A DNA stretch of 64,000 bases from Symsagittifera roscoffensis (GCF_963678635.1 NC_087063.1:61977850-62041849), one strand, 5' to 3'; positions 10,066 through 19,769 are shown, counted from the first letter of the stretch. Translations and numbers: made by a program. Notes: generated from the letters alone by a model not told the origin.

Positions 10066-10830
10066 CAATTCCAAGAATTATTAACACAAATGGACACTAT
10101 ACAAAGACAATCAATAGACCAAAATTTACGCAAACTTGCAGAAACCGCAGGATTTGCCGATATCTACACGCAAGACTATAGCGGATATTTTAAAGACATT
10201 AAAGATTATATATATCTAAACGGTGAAAAGTACCGTCCCCAAGATATATCACCAATTAACATTTTTAGCTTTGTTACACTCAAAAATGAGATCCTCGATT
10301 TTCTAGGATGGCCCTACTACATTTTAGAAAAATTGACTATTTTATACGCAATGTTTAATTTTATTGGATTTCTTTTCTCACTTTTAAAAGGAATCTACAA
10401 CACATGTGCTATACACACACAAGTAAACAGACAAGCAAGTGTAGCACGCATACTCTTTGCAGGATTTTTTGGAATCTTTTCTACATCTATAAACAAAATT
10501 CTTTTAGACGCACAAATAAAAGAATATAACACAAAAATAGCAACACGACAAAATACATACGACGAAGAACATAACAATGTAGACATAACGCCAACGGCAC
10601 CACAATTACCACCCCTACCAAATAACCATCCACTATCCCTAGTCCCACGAAATTTTCGAAATTTAGCCATCACACATAACCCAAATTTTCGACTCACCAC
10701 ATCACAAAGTCCCATCCAACATATAATGACACACCAGTCACAAGATGATAATACTTATGAACAAATTATTGAACAACCCCATACCACCGCTTTTCAGTCT
10801 CAAAATAATCATTTTTTTAGCCCACGATGA
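10066..10830 (+). CDS. Env-like glycoprotein, membrane-anchor and tail part (same frame, after the TAA)
   Basis: The frame continues in phase directly after the TAA at 10063 and has its own ATG at 10090 (246 codons from there). From that ATG, residues 82-104 form a clear transmembrane segment and 120-131 a second hydrophobic patch. A hydrophilic P/N/Q-rich tail follows. There is no signal peptide, so this half alone would not look like an entry glycoprotein. Together with the upstream 617 codons it has the usual Env order: signal, ectodomain, anchor, tail. The stop TGA at 10828-10830 overlaps the ATG of the next ORF as ATGA. The break may be a nonsense mutation in an old copy or a leaky stop. 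Confidence 0.7.
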   Translation, partial: QFQELLTQMDTIQRQSIDQNLRKLAETAGFADIYTQDYSGYFKDIKDYIYLNGEKYRPQDISPINIFSFVTLKNEILDFLGWPYYILEKLTILYAMFNFIGFLFSLLKGIYNTCAIHTQVNRQASVARILFAGFFGIFSTSINKILLDAQIKEYNTKIATRQNTYDEEHNNVDITPTAPQLPPLPNNHPLSLVPRNFRNLAITHNPNFRLTTSQSPIQHIMTHQSQDDNTYEQIIEQPHTTAFQSQNNHFFSPR

Positions 10831-12632
10831 GCCGCCAACTTGGATCACTACACCGATCAAATTCCCACCCAACCAATCTTACCTCTCCAATCCCAATAAT
10901 ACCACTTTTTGCTTTTCCGCCACCCGATTTTCCATCTAGTAATGTAACATCAGGCATGAATTCCGACACTAATTCACACATCTCAGTTTTATATTCCATC
11001 TCACAACTCAATAACCCGAATATTGAAACCCCCGATGAATTTGCCGACTCAGAACCATCCCCATCCAATAATTTTCATAACTCTTCTAAATTTTCTCAAC
11101 CCCCTTTTCAACCCATATTATCCAATAACCCTGACCCAATCACTCCCACACCCTCTTATGCTTCCCAAGTTACCCCAACCTACTCCTCATACCATTCTGA
11201 CCAATCATCTCATTCTCCAGACACCCCCCGAATCTCCCCAGAGCTAGATAATTTTATTACCCTCCAACAACAACCCTACCACCTTAATACCCCAACCATA
11301 AACCAAATCTCCTCCACTATAAATTCATCCAATCCCCCCACCCCTACACCCTCTTCAAATTATACTGAATCATTAGCACCATCATCCACATCAACTGAAT
11401 CTTCACACAATACTAATAGAGCTTACCGCACTTTTAAAAGAAAGTTCCCCAACCATCCTTTCCCAGCAAAACCAGGAACAGCCCGTGAATACATCAACCA
11501 CCCTAAGCATACTAACACAAAAGAATTTTTAGCCATCACCTTACCCTCATTCCCACAATACACCTTAAACACCCCCCACGACACTAACGAAACACGCAAC
11601 TTTGTAGATGAATACGTTTTAATGCCCACTCTCTCTTGGACCTCATATTACCATTTTACTAACCCTCTTTGCTTACCTTTATCTAACACTCACATCGATA
11701 TAGAGCGAAATACGGACATGCTATATCGACTCACTACACCACTAACCGCTAGACAATTTACTTACGTTGGATATAAAAAATCACTAAAAACACACACTGC
11801 ACCTAGAGCTAACGAATATACACTCGAATACTATGATCACAACATCATCAGAGCTAACCAAGATCAATTCTTAGACGACGATCGCTTCGCTAATCCACAA
11901 ATTACCGAGAAATTTTTCATCAAGACACCATATATATTTACACTAAACATCTTCGACCGAAAGTTTGATCACATTATTTCAGAAGCACTAACAGACACAC
12001 AAGCATACGAAAGTTTTAAAGAACGCTTCCAAATATTTTCACTAACCTTTCATTTCCTTGCACCACATGAAAGAGATTTGCACTGTTCACACGATATTAT
12101 GTTGCGCACTAAACAAACCCACACATATAGTTATTATCGCTTCATCCAAAATCACTTTGACCTACACACACCCTCTAGACAACCACACCATCGTTTTCAA
12201 TTCATTAATTCCAAATACACTTCACCATTTTTCCTAAATTTCACATATTGTATTAAAGACACTAACCTTCATGGTATTCTTCGTAATTATGACCCCATAA
12301 CCCAAATGTATATTTTCTGCCCCATCACCAAGACCTTCAACGCAGAAGAATCCCGACCCTTCCTTATCCCGCACGAGTTTGTACAGCCTATAGAAATCCC
12401 CATTTTAGAATTCATCCACAACACTAAATTTAACCACAAGTTATATAACTTAATCCAAAACACACCTTATGAGTTTGCAGTAGGCACTGAAGAACTAACC
12501 ACTATTAAGGCACTTCAATTGCTTTGGCCACTACTTCAAACTAAAAATATCATCCGCATCTTAGCTAAACTACTAACAACTTCAGAACTAATTCACGACA
12601 TCTTCCCCCACGGTTTTTTCCCCGACGACTAA
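10827..12632 (+). CDS. Orphan accessory ORF of the retrovirus-like element (601 aa)
   Basis: The ATG overlaps the env stop (ATGA), the geometry used for termination-reinitiation. Residues 1 to ~200 are disordered-looking and rich in Ser, Pro, Asn and Thr. From ~200 a basic segment (RTFKRKF) leads into a globular, aromatic- and His-rich domain of about 400 residues. I see no signal peptide, membrane segment, zinc knuckle or known catalytic motif. A 1.8-kb frame without stops in AT-rich DNA is very unlikely by chance, so it is under or was recently under selection. It is immediately followed by a textbook intron signature. It could be a regulatory, structural or host-interaction protein; I do not recognise it and assign no function. 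Confidence 0.8.
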   Translation: MSRQLGSLHRSNSHPTNLTSPIPIIPLFAFPPPDFPSSNVTSGMNSDTNSHISVLYSISQLNNPNIETPDEFADSEPSPSNNFHNSSKFSQPPFQPILSNNPDPITPTPSYASQVTPTYSSYHSDQSSHSPDTPRISPELDNFITLQQQPYHLNTPTINQISSTINSSNPPTPTPSSNYTESLAPSSTSTESSHNTNRAYRTFKRKFPNHPFPAKPGTAREYINHPKHTNTKEFLAITLPSFPQYTLNTPHDTNETRNFVDEYVLMPTLSWTSYYHFTNPLCLPLSNTHIDIERNTDMLYRLTTPLTARQFTYVGYKKSLKTHTAPRANEYTLEYYDHNIIRANQDQFLDDDRFANPQITEKFFIKTPYIFTLNIFDRKFDHIISEALTDTQAYESFKERFQIFSLTFHFLAPHERDLHCSHDIMLRTKQTHTYSYYRFIQNHFDLHTPSRQPHHRFQFINSKYTSPFFLNFTYCIKDTNLHGILRNYDPITQMYIFCPITKTFNAEESRPFLIPHEFVQPIEIPILEFIHNTKFNHKLYNLIQNTPYEFAVGTEELTTIKALQLLWPLLQTKNIIRILAKLLTTSELIHDIFPHGFFPDD

Positions 12633-12635
12633 CAG

Positions 12636-12713
12636 GTAAGTATGAATTAAATGAATATTACTAACTAATAAAATATTAAAAAACTCACCATACTTTATCC
12701 ATGTTTTCTTTAG
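12636..12713 (+). promoter_or_regulatory. Candidate 78-nt intron just downstream of the last ORF
   Basis: Three consensus splice signals occur in order. The donor is CAG/GTAAGT at 12633-12641, the branch point is TACTAAC at 12659-12665 and the pyrimidine-rich acceptor is TTTCTTTAG, ending at 12713. A second AG at 12721 is an alternative. The donor sits one base after the TAA of the 601-codon ORF, so splicing here would not alter that protein. The donor could instead pair with a more distal acceptor. Confidence 0.5.
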
Positions 12714-13505
12714 ATTTTTAGCCTTCATTCGACAATCACCTACAAAAACCACAAGAGACAAATAAAAATCGCAAATTTCATCAAACAGATTTCAAAAATT
12801 CTATTAATCTCTTACACTTATAAATTTATAAATTTAATACCAATGCAGTAAATTCATTTCTAAAATTTTCCCCACAAGCAGTAAATCTAATTATGATGAA
12901 AATTTGTAACTTAAAATTCCCCCATAACTAGCAGTAAATTTCCAAATTCTATGCAGTAAATTAATAAAATGCAAATGCAGTACTAACCTTTTGATATTTT
13001 CATTCATTCGCACAGAAATTCTATCCACACTCGCACAGCTCGCCCACGAAGAATTGTTTAAAATAATGAATTTCAGTTTCAAGTTTTCACACTCAACAAC
13101 TCTAACATATAATAACATGTTTCAAACTTTCCTTTAACCCGGTTGGAAAGGAATCATATACTAAACAAAACTAACCAACGCAGCTTACTAAATACCACAA
13201 ATCATAGAATAACAGCATGACTAAGAAAAGGAAACCAACGGTACCCAAACCGGATTAACCCAGTTTAAAACTGGATAATTTATTCTTTTGAAGACTATTA
13301 TAAAGTCTAAGAAAGAAATAATAAAACACAAAAAAGTCGAAAGACAAACCCATACCACGAACAATTTGATTTTTGGAAAAAGGACATAACCAACAAGACA
13401 TAAGAAAAACCACAACAAACCCAACATAAAACGTTGTCACATAACAGGACCCCTCACAAAAACCGCATGAAATCATACTCCCACTCCTGGCCTAACCCAC
13501 CAGGA

Positions 13506-13525
13506 AGGACGTCCTGAGCATGCTC
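13506..13525. promoter_or_regulatory. Two abutting perfect 10-bp palindromes
   Basis: AGGACGTCCT is followed without a gap by GAGCATGCTC. Each equals its own reverse complement. The first contains a GACGTC bZIP/CREB-type core. The position in the putative U3 suggests dimeric transcription-factor sites. Confidence 0.45.
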
Positions 13526-13586
13526 TATAGCCGGCCTAACCCACCGCGCTACATCCACGCTTTGTGACCACACCTCTATTTTTAAT

Positions 13587-13614
13587 AAGAGCTACTCAAG
13601 TGTGAGTAACTCTT
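13587..13614. repeat. Imperfect stem-loop in putative U3
   Basis: An 11-bp stem with one mismatch, AAGAGCTACTC with GAGTAACTCTT, closes a 6-nt loop. Confidence 0.4.
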
Positions 13615-14270
13615 CAAAATAACCGAACTAAAACAAAAAGCTTTTGTGAAAACAACTAACTAAAATCATAATTAAAAAATATTAAACTAATAAATGTTTT
13701 ATAAAATGTAAATTACATTATGCAATACATAGATCAGAATACAACACCAAGGACGAACATCTAAAGACAAAACGACCCCACTACACTCGAGAGAGAATGG
13801 CCAACCACAATCGATATGCCACTCACAATCACAATTCAAAGGATTTAGAGTACGACTTGACTTCGCAGAAAAGGACTTCATTGAACTAGACCAATGACCA
13901 CCTCGATGTTCAAGTATACGTACAGATCCGAGTAACCAGGCATCCCCTCCACGCACAATCTCCACGCCATTCCCAAATTAGATCAGACACAAAAGAAGTT
14001 CTCCACGCAGAACAGAAAAACCTGACATAGCAAACCATTCTGAAATCAGATTTGAGTTTGTTGCAAAGACTTAGTCGTTGTCACTAGAAGACACAACGTC
14101 TTATGTCTCTAACTCCAGCTTCCTGGAACTTCTTTAACAAAAAGGAAACAGAAGAAATATGATGTTCGCCAAACACCAACGTCCATCATCCATCCTTCGA
14201 ATTGCAGAAGAACTATTCTAAAAAACTCTGTAAAACCCGGATGGGTGGAACCTGATCTAGACTACATTTT

Positions 14271-14327
14271 ATGATTGGATAATTTAGATATTTTACCAAT
14301 GTAAAGTATTTAATATTAACCAATCAT
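14271..14327. promoter_or_regulatory. Inverted CCAAT-box pair
   Basis: ATGATTGG at 14271-14278 and its exact inverse CCAATCAT at 14320-14327 flank a third CCAAT (near 14295) and an AT-rich TATTTAATATTA stretch. This fits a Pol II promoter core in a U3 region. Confidence 0.4.
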
Positions 14328-14360
14328 GATCCATCTAACTAACAACCCACTTATTTGTAA

Positions 14361-14388
14361 GTGCTGAAGTTACTTGTAATTTCAGCAC
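14361..14388 (+). repeat. Strong hairpin in putative R region
   Basis: A 13-bp stem with one G-U-type mismatch (GTGCTGAAGTTAC and GTAATTTCAGCAC) closes a 2-nt loop, about 60 nt before the AATAAA. Its place near the presumed RNA start and poly(A) site suggests an RNA structure in R, but this is inferred. Confidence 0.5.
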
Positions 14389-14449
14389 CAGAGAGATTTG
14401 AATTTAACTTAGAAATTAGTTGGACTCTCCCGAGCACTTCAGCAGCCGC

Positions 14450-14455
14450 AATAAA
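14450..14455 (+). terminator. Candidate polyadenylation signal AATAAA
   Basis: AATAAA lies in the only part of the tail that also has promoter-like boxes and a hairpin just upstream, as expected for an LTR R region. Other AATAAA copies occur in this AT-rich tail (for example in 12.6-12.8 kb), so the choice rests on context. Confidence 0.4.
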
Positions 14456-14690
14456 CCAGTATACCCTAGATCTATTGAGCCTAGCAGAGACTAGTTAAAC
14501 AACCTGAGACTAGATAGTATAAGAGTAAGATTAGGATCGGTATTAGACTAAGAAGTTGCACGAATCTATCCGGCCGAAAATAAGATAGCGTGACGAGCAG
14601 ACGGTGTACCCTATCCGAAATTACTCTATGAGTTAACCAACTCGGTCCTAACTCAATCTGTAAAAGGTACTGGATTTAGTATGAATAATT

Positions 14691-15199
14691 TTTTTATGTT
14701 TTTTGAAGAATTGTGGTTGATTTTCTCAGTTTGCTTATAGTTTCCTTGAAATTGTTTTTTTTGGAACTAAAACAAGATATAACACGCGTTCTACCTCAAA
14801 CTAGATAAAAACGTACTTTTTAAGTTTTCAATAAAATTGTTGAAAAATTGAAAAAAAAAAGAATCTCTCAAATTTGGTGCAGAAACTTTCACCATTGACT
14901 TATGATGGAACAACATCATATCATAAGACTTTCATCCTTCAACCTATACATAGTACGCCAATAATTTTTTACCAATTCTCTAAAACGCGCCATATTTTTT
15001 CCGAAAACAAGGAATGTCTTCAAAAAACCTTGAAAAACACTTTTTCACCATTCCCTTACCAACACACAAACACTGACACCTTACCAATTCTAATCCTTGT
15101 CTCAATACTTGCAAACTCTAAACACAATCTTATTTCAAAGCTGGGAGAACGGTTTTTCCTTTCCTTATCTTAATACATACGGGTATTTTGGCAACCCCC
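14691..15199. other. AT-rich spacer between the two Gypsy elements
   Basis: Composition is no longer G-poor. No recognisable gene. It ends in a C homopolymer tract near 15195-15211, just before the degraded gag. Confidence 0.5.
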
Positions 15200-16020
15200 C
15201 CCCACCCCCCTGATCAGATCGAACATCTATTACTCTTGAGACACGATGAAAAACAAGCTCTGGAGGCGTTCGTCATCAGAACTGCAAGGAAAACCTGCCA
15301 CAGAACATTTGAAACGGAAAACATTTAGAAGCCTAAAAAAGTAAAAATTACTCGGATGGAGCAATGACACTTGTGTAGAGGTCATGAAGATACACGTACA
15401 ATAGAATGATTCGAACGAATAGAGACAAGTTTGACCTGCAATCTTGAGCAATCTAGATGAGACTCCTTTAAAACGCCTAACAGCAAAGAAGGAACGGAAG
15501 GGGATACAACAGACAAAATCTGTGAAATCTTAAATTGCTTTGGCTCAGGCATAAAAAGCCATCAGTCAATGATGAAGTTTCAGAAGAGAAGACAAAGGGA
15601 AGGCGAGCCATTTGATTGATTTCTCGTTAATTTAGAGAGCTTCAAACAAGGGAGCGACAGAGAGAAAACCACTAAGTGGAGAAGCTTGAGCAGAACATCC
15701 AAATTAATGGGATAAAAAGCGACGCTCTGAGTACCATGCTGGCGACCTAATATATACGCTTTCAAAGACTGCACACCAACACTAGAAGAGATGAAGCGGG
15801 AAATATAAAGAGTACAGACTGATGAAGCCAAAGAAACACTCTTTCACAGTCGAGCGCAATTTTCGAGGTAGACAGAAAACAAAAAAATATCATCATGGTA
15901 CAATCCAAAGACGACCTGAACAAATTTGGCTCAAGTAAGGCATGATATGATGAGCCTGGGCTATGCCCCCATCGAGGATGAATAACTCTAAGGAATGAAG
16001 TCGCGTTCTGATGCGGCCTG
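15200..16020 (+). pseudogene. Gag remnant of decayed Gypsy element
   Basis: Joining short frames around 15500-15700 gives a capsid-like stretch: a FGSGIKS motif, then KFQKRRQRE and a NLESF segment. The better-preserved gag at 58.4-58.8 kb has FGSGMKG, RFEKRRQRD and DLESL at the same spacing. The two are therefore copies of one gag family. Several stops and frame changes interrupt it, so no product is expected. The text after 15850 becomes unrecognisable. Confidence 0.7.
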
Positions 16021-16034
16021 ACTACCCTGATCGG

Positions 16035-16213
16035 AATTATTGTCCCTAAATCTCGAAAAAATTAAAGAAGTTGAGAAGCAAAAACATCCGAAGCATAAGC
16101 TAGCGTTAGCAGCGGTACAGGTACGGGAAATTATTGTGCCTCATCCTGGAAAAAAGTTGAGAAGCAAAAACATACGAGGCATAAGCTAGCGTTAGCAGCG
16201 GTACAGGTACGGA
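16035..16213. repeat. Tandem duplication of about 86-95 bp in gag 3' part
   Basis: A 58-bp core starting gttgagaagcaaaaacat is nearly identical at 16070-16127 and 16156-16213. The preceding 30 bp (aattattgt...) are also duplicated with small indels, which indicates a local tandem duplication. Confidence 0.8.
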
Positions 16214-17210
16214 AAACAGGCAGGTAAAAATATGGACCAACAGAACAAAATCATGAATAGGGATGAATTGTGAACAAAATCAGAGAGAGCAGCGTCCGAA
16301 AATCGAGACAATTGAATACGTGAAAATGAAGTGCGGAACCTAGAGATCAACTACGAGAGAGAAGTAAGAGATAAAACGATTAAAGAAATCTAGGACGTAG
16401 TAACACGAGATATCGAGCAAAGACTGAGGCTAGAGATCGAGAAACAAAAGATGGGAGAACAATTTTGAGCCCTGAGTAGAAAAAATGCAGAAGTGAATGA
16501 TACTCTGAAGGTCAGAAGCAGTTGGAACTCCGTGAAAATGATCACGAGGGATCCATTTGGTATATTGAAAGTATCGTGTCAATAATAAGCAAGTCAATTA
16601 TAACAGTTGCAGGCCATGAAGTAAAGAGGAACTTGAATGAGCCGAGTGAACAAACATTGATGCACCTAGATGTATATGCTGACTACATGCAATCGATAAT
16701 TCTTCATATGCTATCAAATGCAATTAGAGCATAACTAAAGACAGAAGGAGCAAAAATGGTGACAGTGATTGCTTATGGTCTTTCCGAGGTCATGCCAAAC
16801 ATTGATGGTATCAAAATTTTCACAAGGACATTGATATTGCGACCACCATTTTGTCAGGACAGATCTTCACAGGATTGAGGATGGGATCTAACCAAAATTG
16901 AATGCTACCCGTCATTGCGCGATGCTCGACGAAAACGCAATGCACCGAGGGACAGAAGTAGGTGTGTCAGCCCACGTACTGGTCATCAATGGCACAAAAT
17001 TTTTTTCTTGAGCAAGATCCCGATCAAAGCCGGTTCGGAATTGTGATTCAACACAGAGGATGATTGATTCTAGAATAAGTTCATCAGTGGCAAACAAAAG
17101 CGCTTGCTTTAAAGTTACTTGGCAGAACCCCTTTTGTGGTATTGAAAAGGCGGGAGGACATAATTTTTTAGATGATTTGCTTGATAGTGGAGATTCTAAT
17201 TGAAACAGAT
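16214..17210 (+). pseudogene. Degraded gag-to-protease part of Gypsy element
   Basis: Plus-strand frames encode a Glu/Arg/Lys-rich coiled-coil-like stretch (about 16300-16470) and a 70-codon open segment at 16522-16734. No zinc knuckle or DTGA/DSGA protease motif could be found. It is assigned only by lying between recognisable gag and RT. Confidence 0.35.
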
Positions 17211-17519
17211 GTATTTTGAACCGACTAAGGAAAATAAAATTTTTGTTGAGAAAAATCAGTTCACTTGAGTCTGAGACAGATGATGGACCCTCGAGCTGTT
17301 CGAAGGTTCCAGAAAGACTCAAATGCAGAATTGAATATGGACATAAAAGTTTTACCGGGGGTAGAACATCCAAGGGGGGAGAATTAGAATGAACAGCTCG
17401 AAGCCATCAAGCATGCATTAGATTGCAATCAGAATGATAATTTTTCGGTGATTTTGGGTGTTACAATTTCGTCAAACATGATTTCGAAGTAGCGGATTTG
17501 TCAGTACTACATAGGGAGG

Positions 17520-18300
17520 GACTGAGGTGAATGATACCAAATCAGATGCATATAGAAAAGAAAAGGAAACGCCACTGAAGTTTGATATGATAGAATTATC
17601 AAAGTCGCCGTGGAAGTGGGGAGTAGTGTTGGCTAAAATAAGGGGACTAATTGAGGTTCTGCTGTGATTCTCGATATCTGGACTCCGTCACGGTGAAGGA
17701 TGACTATCCGTTTCTAAGAACAAATTAGAGTCTTTCGAAACGAGATGATGATTATTTTTTCTTGGAGTCAGCATTTTGGCAGGTGGCGCTCTGGGAACAC
17801 GATACAGAAAAATTAAAACTCGCTTATGAAATAGTACTGTTCCAGTGGTAACAAACGTCCTTTGGCCTTTCAATTGCATCATACAGCTTCCAGATGCATA
17901 TAGAAAAGAAAAGGAAACGTCACTGAAGTTTGATATGATAGAATTAACAAAATCACCGTGGGCGTGGGGAGTAGTGTTGTCTAAAATGAGGGGACTAATT
18001 GAGGTTCTGCTGTGATTCTCGATATCTGGACTCCGTCACGAAGAAGGATGACTATCCGTTTCTAAGAACAAATTAAAGTCTTTCGAAACGAGATGATGAT
18101 TATTTTTTCTTGGAGTCAGCATTTGGGCAGGCGGCGCTCTGGGAACACGATACAGAAAAATTTAAACTCGCTTATGAACTAGTACTGTTCCAGTGGTAAC
18201 AAACGCCATTTGGCCCATCATTTGCACCATACAGCTTCCAGATACTCATGGCACCTTCCAGCGACTCAAGCAAAGTCAAGCACGAATGCATTGCTTCAAG
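17520..18300 (+). pseudogene. Gypsy reverse transcriptase, copy 1 (duplicated fingers/palm)
   Basis: Across frame changes the sequence gives SKSPW-WGVVLAK, LRFCCDSRYLDSVTVKDDYP, SAFWQVALWEHDTEKL-AYE, LFQW and FGLSIA-YSFQ. These are the ordered RT motifs of Ty3/Gypsy elements (SPW-SPVV, RFCVDYR-LN, LDL-SAFWQ, FGL-NAP). The catalytic YxDD block is not visible. Stops and the 349-bp duplication make it non-functional. Confidence 0.8.
17542..18239 (+). repeat. 349-bp tandem duplication inside RT
   Basis: Bases 17542-17890 and 17891-18239 are near-identical with exact head-to-tail junctions (cagatgcatatagaaaag at both starts). They are much closer to each other than to the other RT copies, so this is a later event than the ~0.95-kb triplication. 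Confidence 0.9.
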
Positions 18301-18839
18301 CTACTCTTCCCAAATTGCAACTGTTTTAGGAAGTTTCTTCTCAATGACCAAGGGGTCTCAGCGTGAGTATGTTGTTGAATGCTCTTGACATATCCTTCAC
18401 AATCCAAAGAGAGAAGAAGCTTTTAAATGCGCTCCAAGTGAAATCTGAATTTGATTTGATTGAATTAAATTTTGACGTTTAATGAAGTTCGACATGAAGT
18501 TTTGACTTTCTAAATTATATACACGGTATTTGCGTTTTGAACCTACTAATAAAAAGAAGATTCTTTTAAGAAAAAAAATATTCACGTAAATGTGAAACAA
18601 GTAATGGCTTCTCGAGCCGCTCGGACATTCCAGATAGGCTCACTGCTGGAAAACGGAATATAGACTTACCGTTTTTATGGAGATTAAACATGTAAAGGGA
18701 AGGTTACAGATAAACAGCTGAAATCCATTAAGGATGTACTAAATCGCAATCAGAATTTTTTTTGGCACTATTGGGTGTTGCATTTTGGTCAAACATGAAA
18801 CGGAAGAAGAGGAAGTATCCGTAATATATAGGGAGGGAC

Positions 18840-19270
18840 AGAGGTGAATGACCCCATACAAATCAGATGCACGAAGAAAAGAAAAAGAAACGCTACTAGA
18901 GTTTGATCTGATAGAACCATCAAAGTCACCCCGAGCGTGTGAAAAAGTGGTGACTAAAAAGGGGACCAGTTGAGATTTTGTTGCAATTTTTGATATCTGG
19001 GCTCCATCACGGTGAAGGATGTCTATCCATCTCTAAGAACAAATTAGAGTCATTCAAAACTAGATGACGAGGAATGGTTTTTATCCTTGACTTGGGGTCA
19101 ACAATTTGGCAGGTGTAGCGTAGGACACTTGATAAGGATTCGCGCGTGATTTAGTGATGTTCTAGTAGTAATAAACAATGCTTGAGCCTTTCAAGCAGCA
19201 GCCATCTTCCGGAGACTCATGGCACGTTCCAGAGACTCAAGCAAAAACAAACAGGAAATTGTTGGTGCTA
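18840..19270 (+). pseudogene. Gypsy reverse transcriptase, copy 2
   Basis: This is a more decayed version of the same block: TLLEFDLIEPSKSPRA, a degenerate QLRFCCNF-YLGSITVKDVYP equivalent and a WFLSLTWGQQFGRC/LGSTIWQV equivalent are readable only by changing frame. It is followed by the same LMAP/FQRLK-like segment found after copy 1. Confidence 0.65.
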
Positions 19271-19769
19271 TCCTTAATAGCCGAAAAGGTGTTGTCGTAG
19301 GAAGTTCCTCTCGATCACCACGAGAATCTCAGCGTGAGTGTGTTGTTGAATAGAATCCTCTTGACATACCTATCATAAACCAAAAAGGGGGAAAACTTGA
19401 ATATGCACTGCCAGTGAAACTTAAATTTGCTAAGATTCAAATAAAGAAGCAACATGAATTTCTGGTCTTTCCAAACCTTAAAAACACTTTTATGATTTTG
19501 AGTTGACCAAACAAAACTAAAGATGCTAACGCGAAAAATCAATTCACTAAAATTTGAGACAGATGATAGACTCTCGAGCTGCTCGAGCTTTCCAGAAAGG
19601 CTCACATCTTCAAAATTGAATATAGACATACCGGCTTTACCGGAAGTAGAGCAACCAAGGAAAAAGATTTACGAAAGAACATCTCGAGCCCATCAAATTT
19701 GCGCTAGATTGCAATCAGAATTACATTTTTAGGTGATATTGGTTGTGAGAATTTGTCCGTACTACATAG

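Larger units (their letters stand above)
1..14690 (+). mobile_element. Retrovirus-like Ty3/Gypsy element with Env and extra ORFs (5' end outside window)
   Basis: A co-oriented cassette of Gag-Pol, a small membrane ORF, an ATG-less ORF, an Env-like gene and an orphan 601-codon ORF is followed by about 2 kb of non-coding DNA with LTR-like signals. PR-RT-RNaseH-INT order places it in Ty3/Gypsy. The coding strand is A-rich and G-poor (bases 541-600: 29 A, 15 C, 3 G, 13 T), and this stops at about 14.6 kb. The 5' LTR, primer-binding site and most of gag must lie upstream of base 1. The 3' boundary is set only by composition change and by a poly(A) signal at 14450; no second LTR is available for comparison. 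Long open frames point to recent insertion, apart from one stop inside env. Confidence 0.85.
12722..14690 (+). repeat. Putative 3' untranslated region and 3' LTR of the retrovirus-like element
   Basis: About 2 kb without a convincing frame. It keeps the element's A/C-rich composition to about 14.6 kb and then changes. It holds stacked palindromes, CCAAT boxes, a TATA-like stretch (13698-13706), a strong hairpin and an AATAAA. These fit U3-R-U5, with R near 14345-14475. A direct repeat, ggcctaaccca, lies at 13489 and 13533. TG/CA ends and a polypurine tract could not be placed, so LTR limits are unresolved. Confidence 0.5.

Noticed and set aside
15190-15215. C homopolymer tract as possible telomere-like or poly(A)-type end
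   Set aside because: A single interrupted C run with no repeat unit; no support beyond simple sequence.
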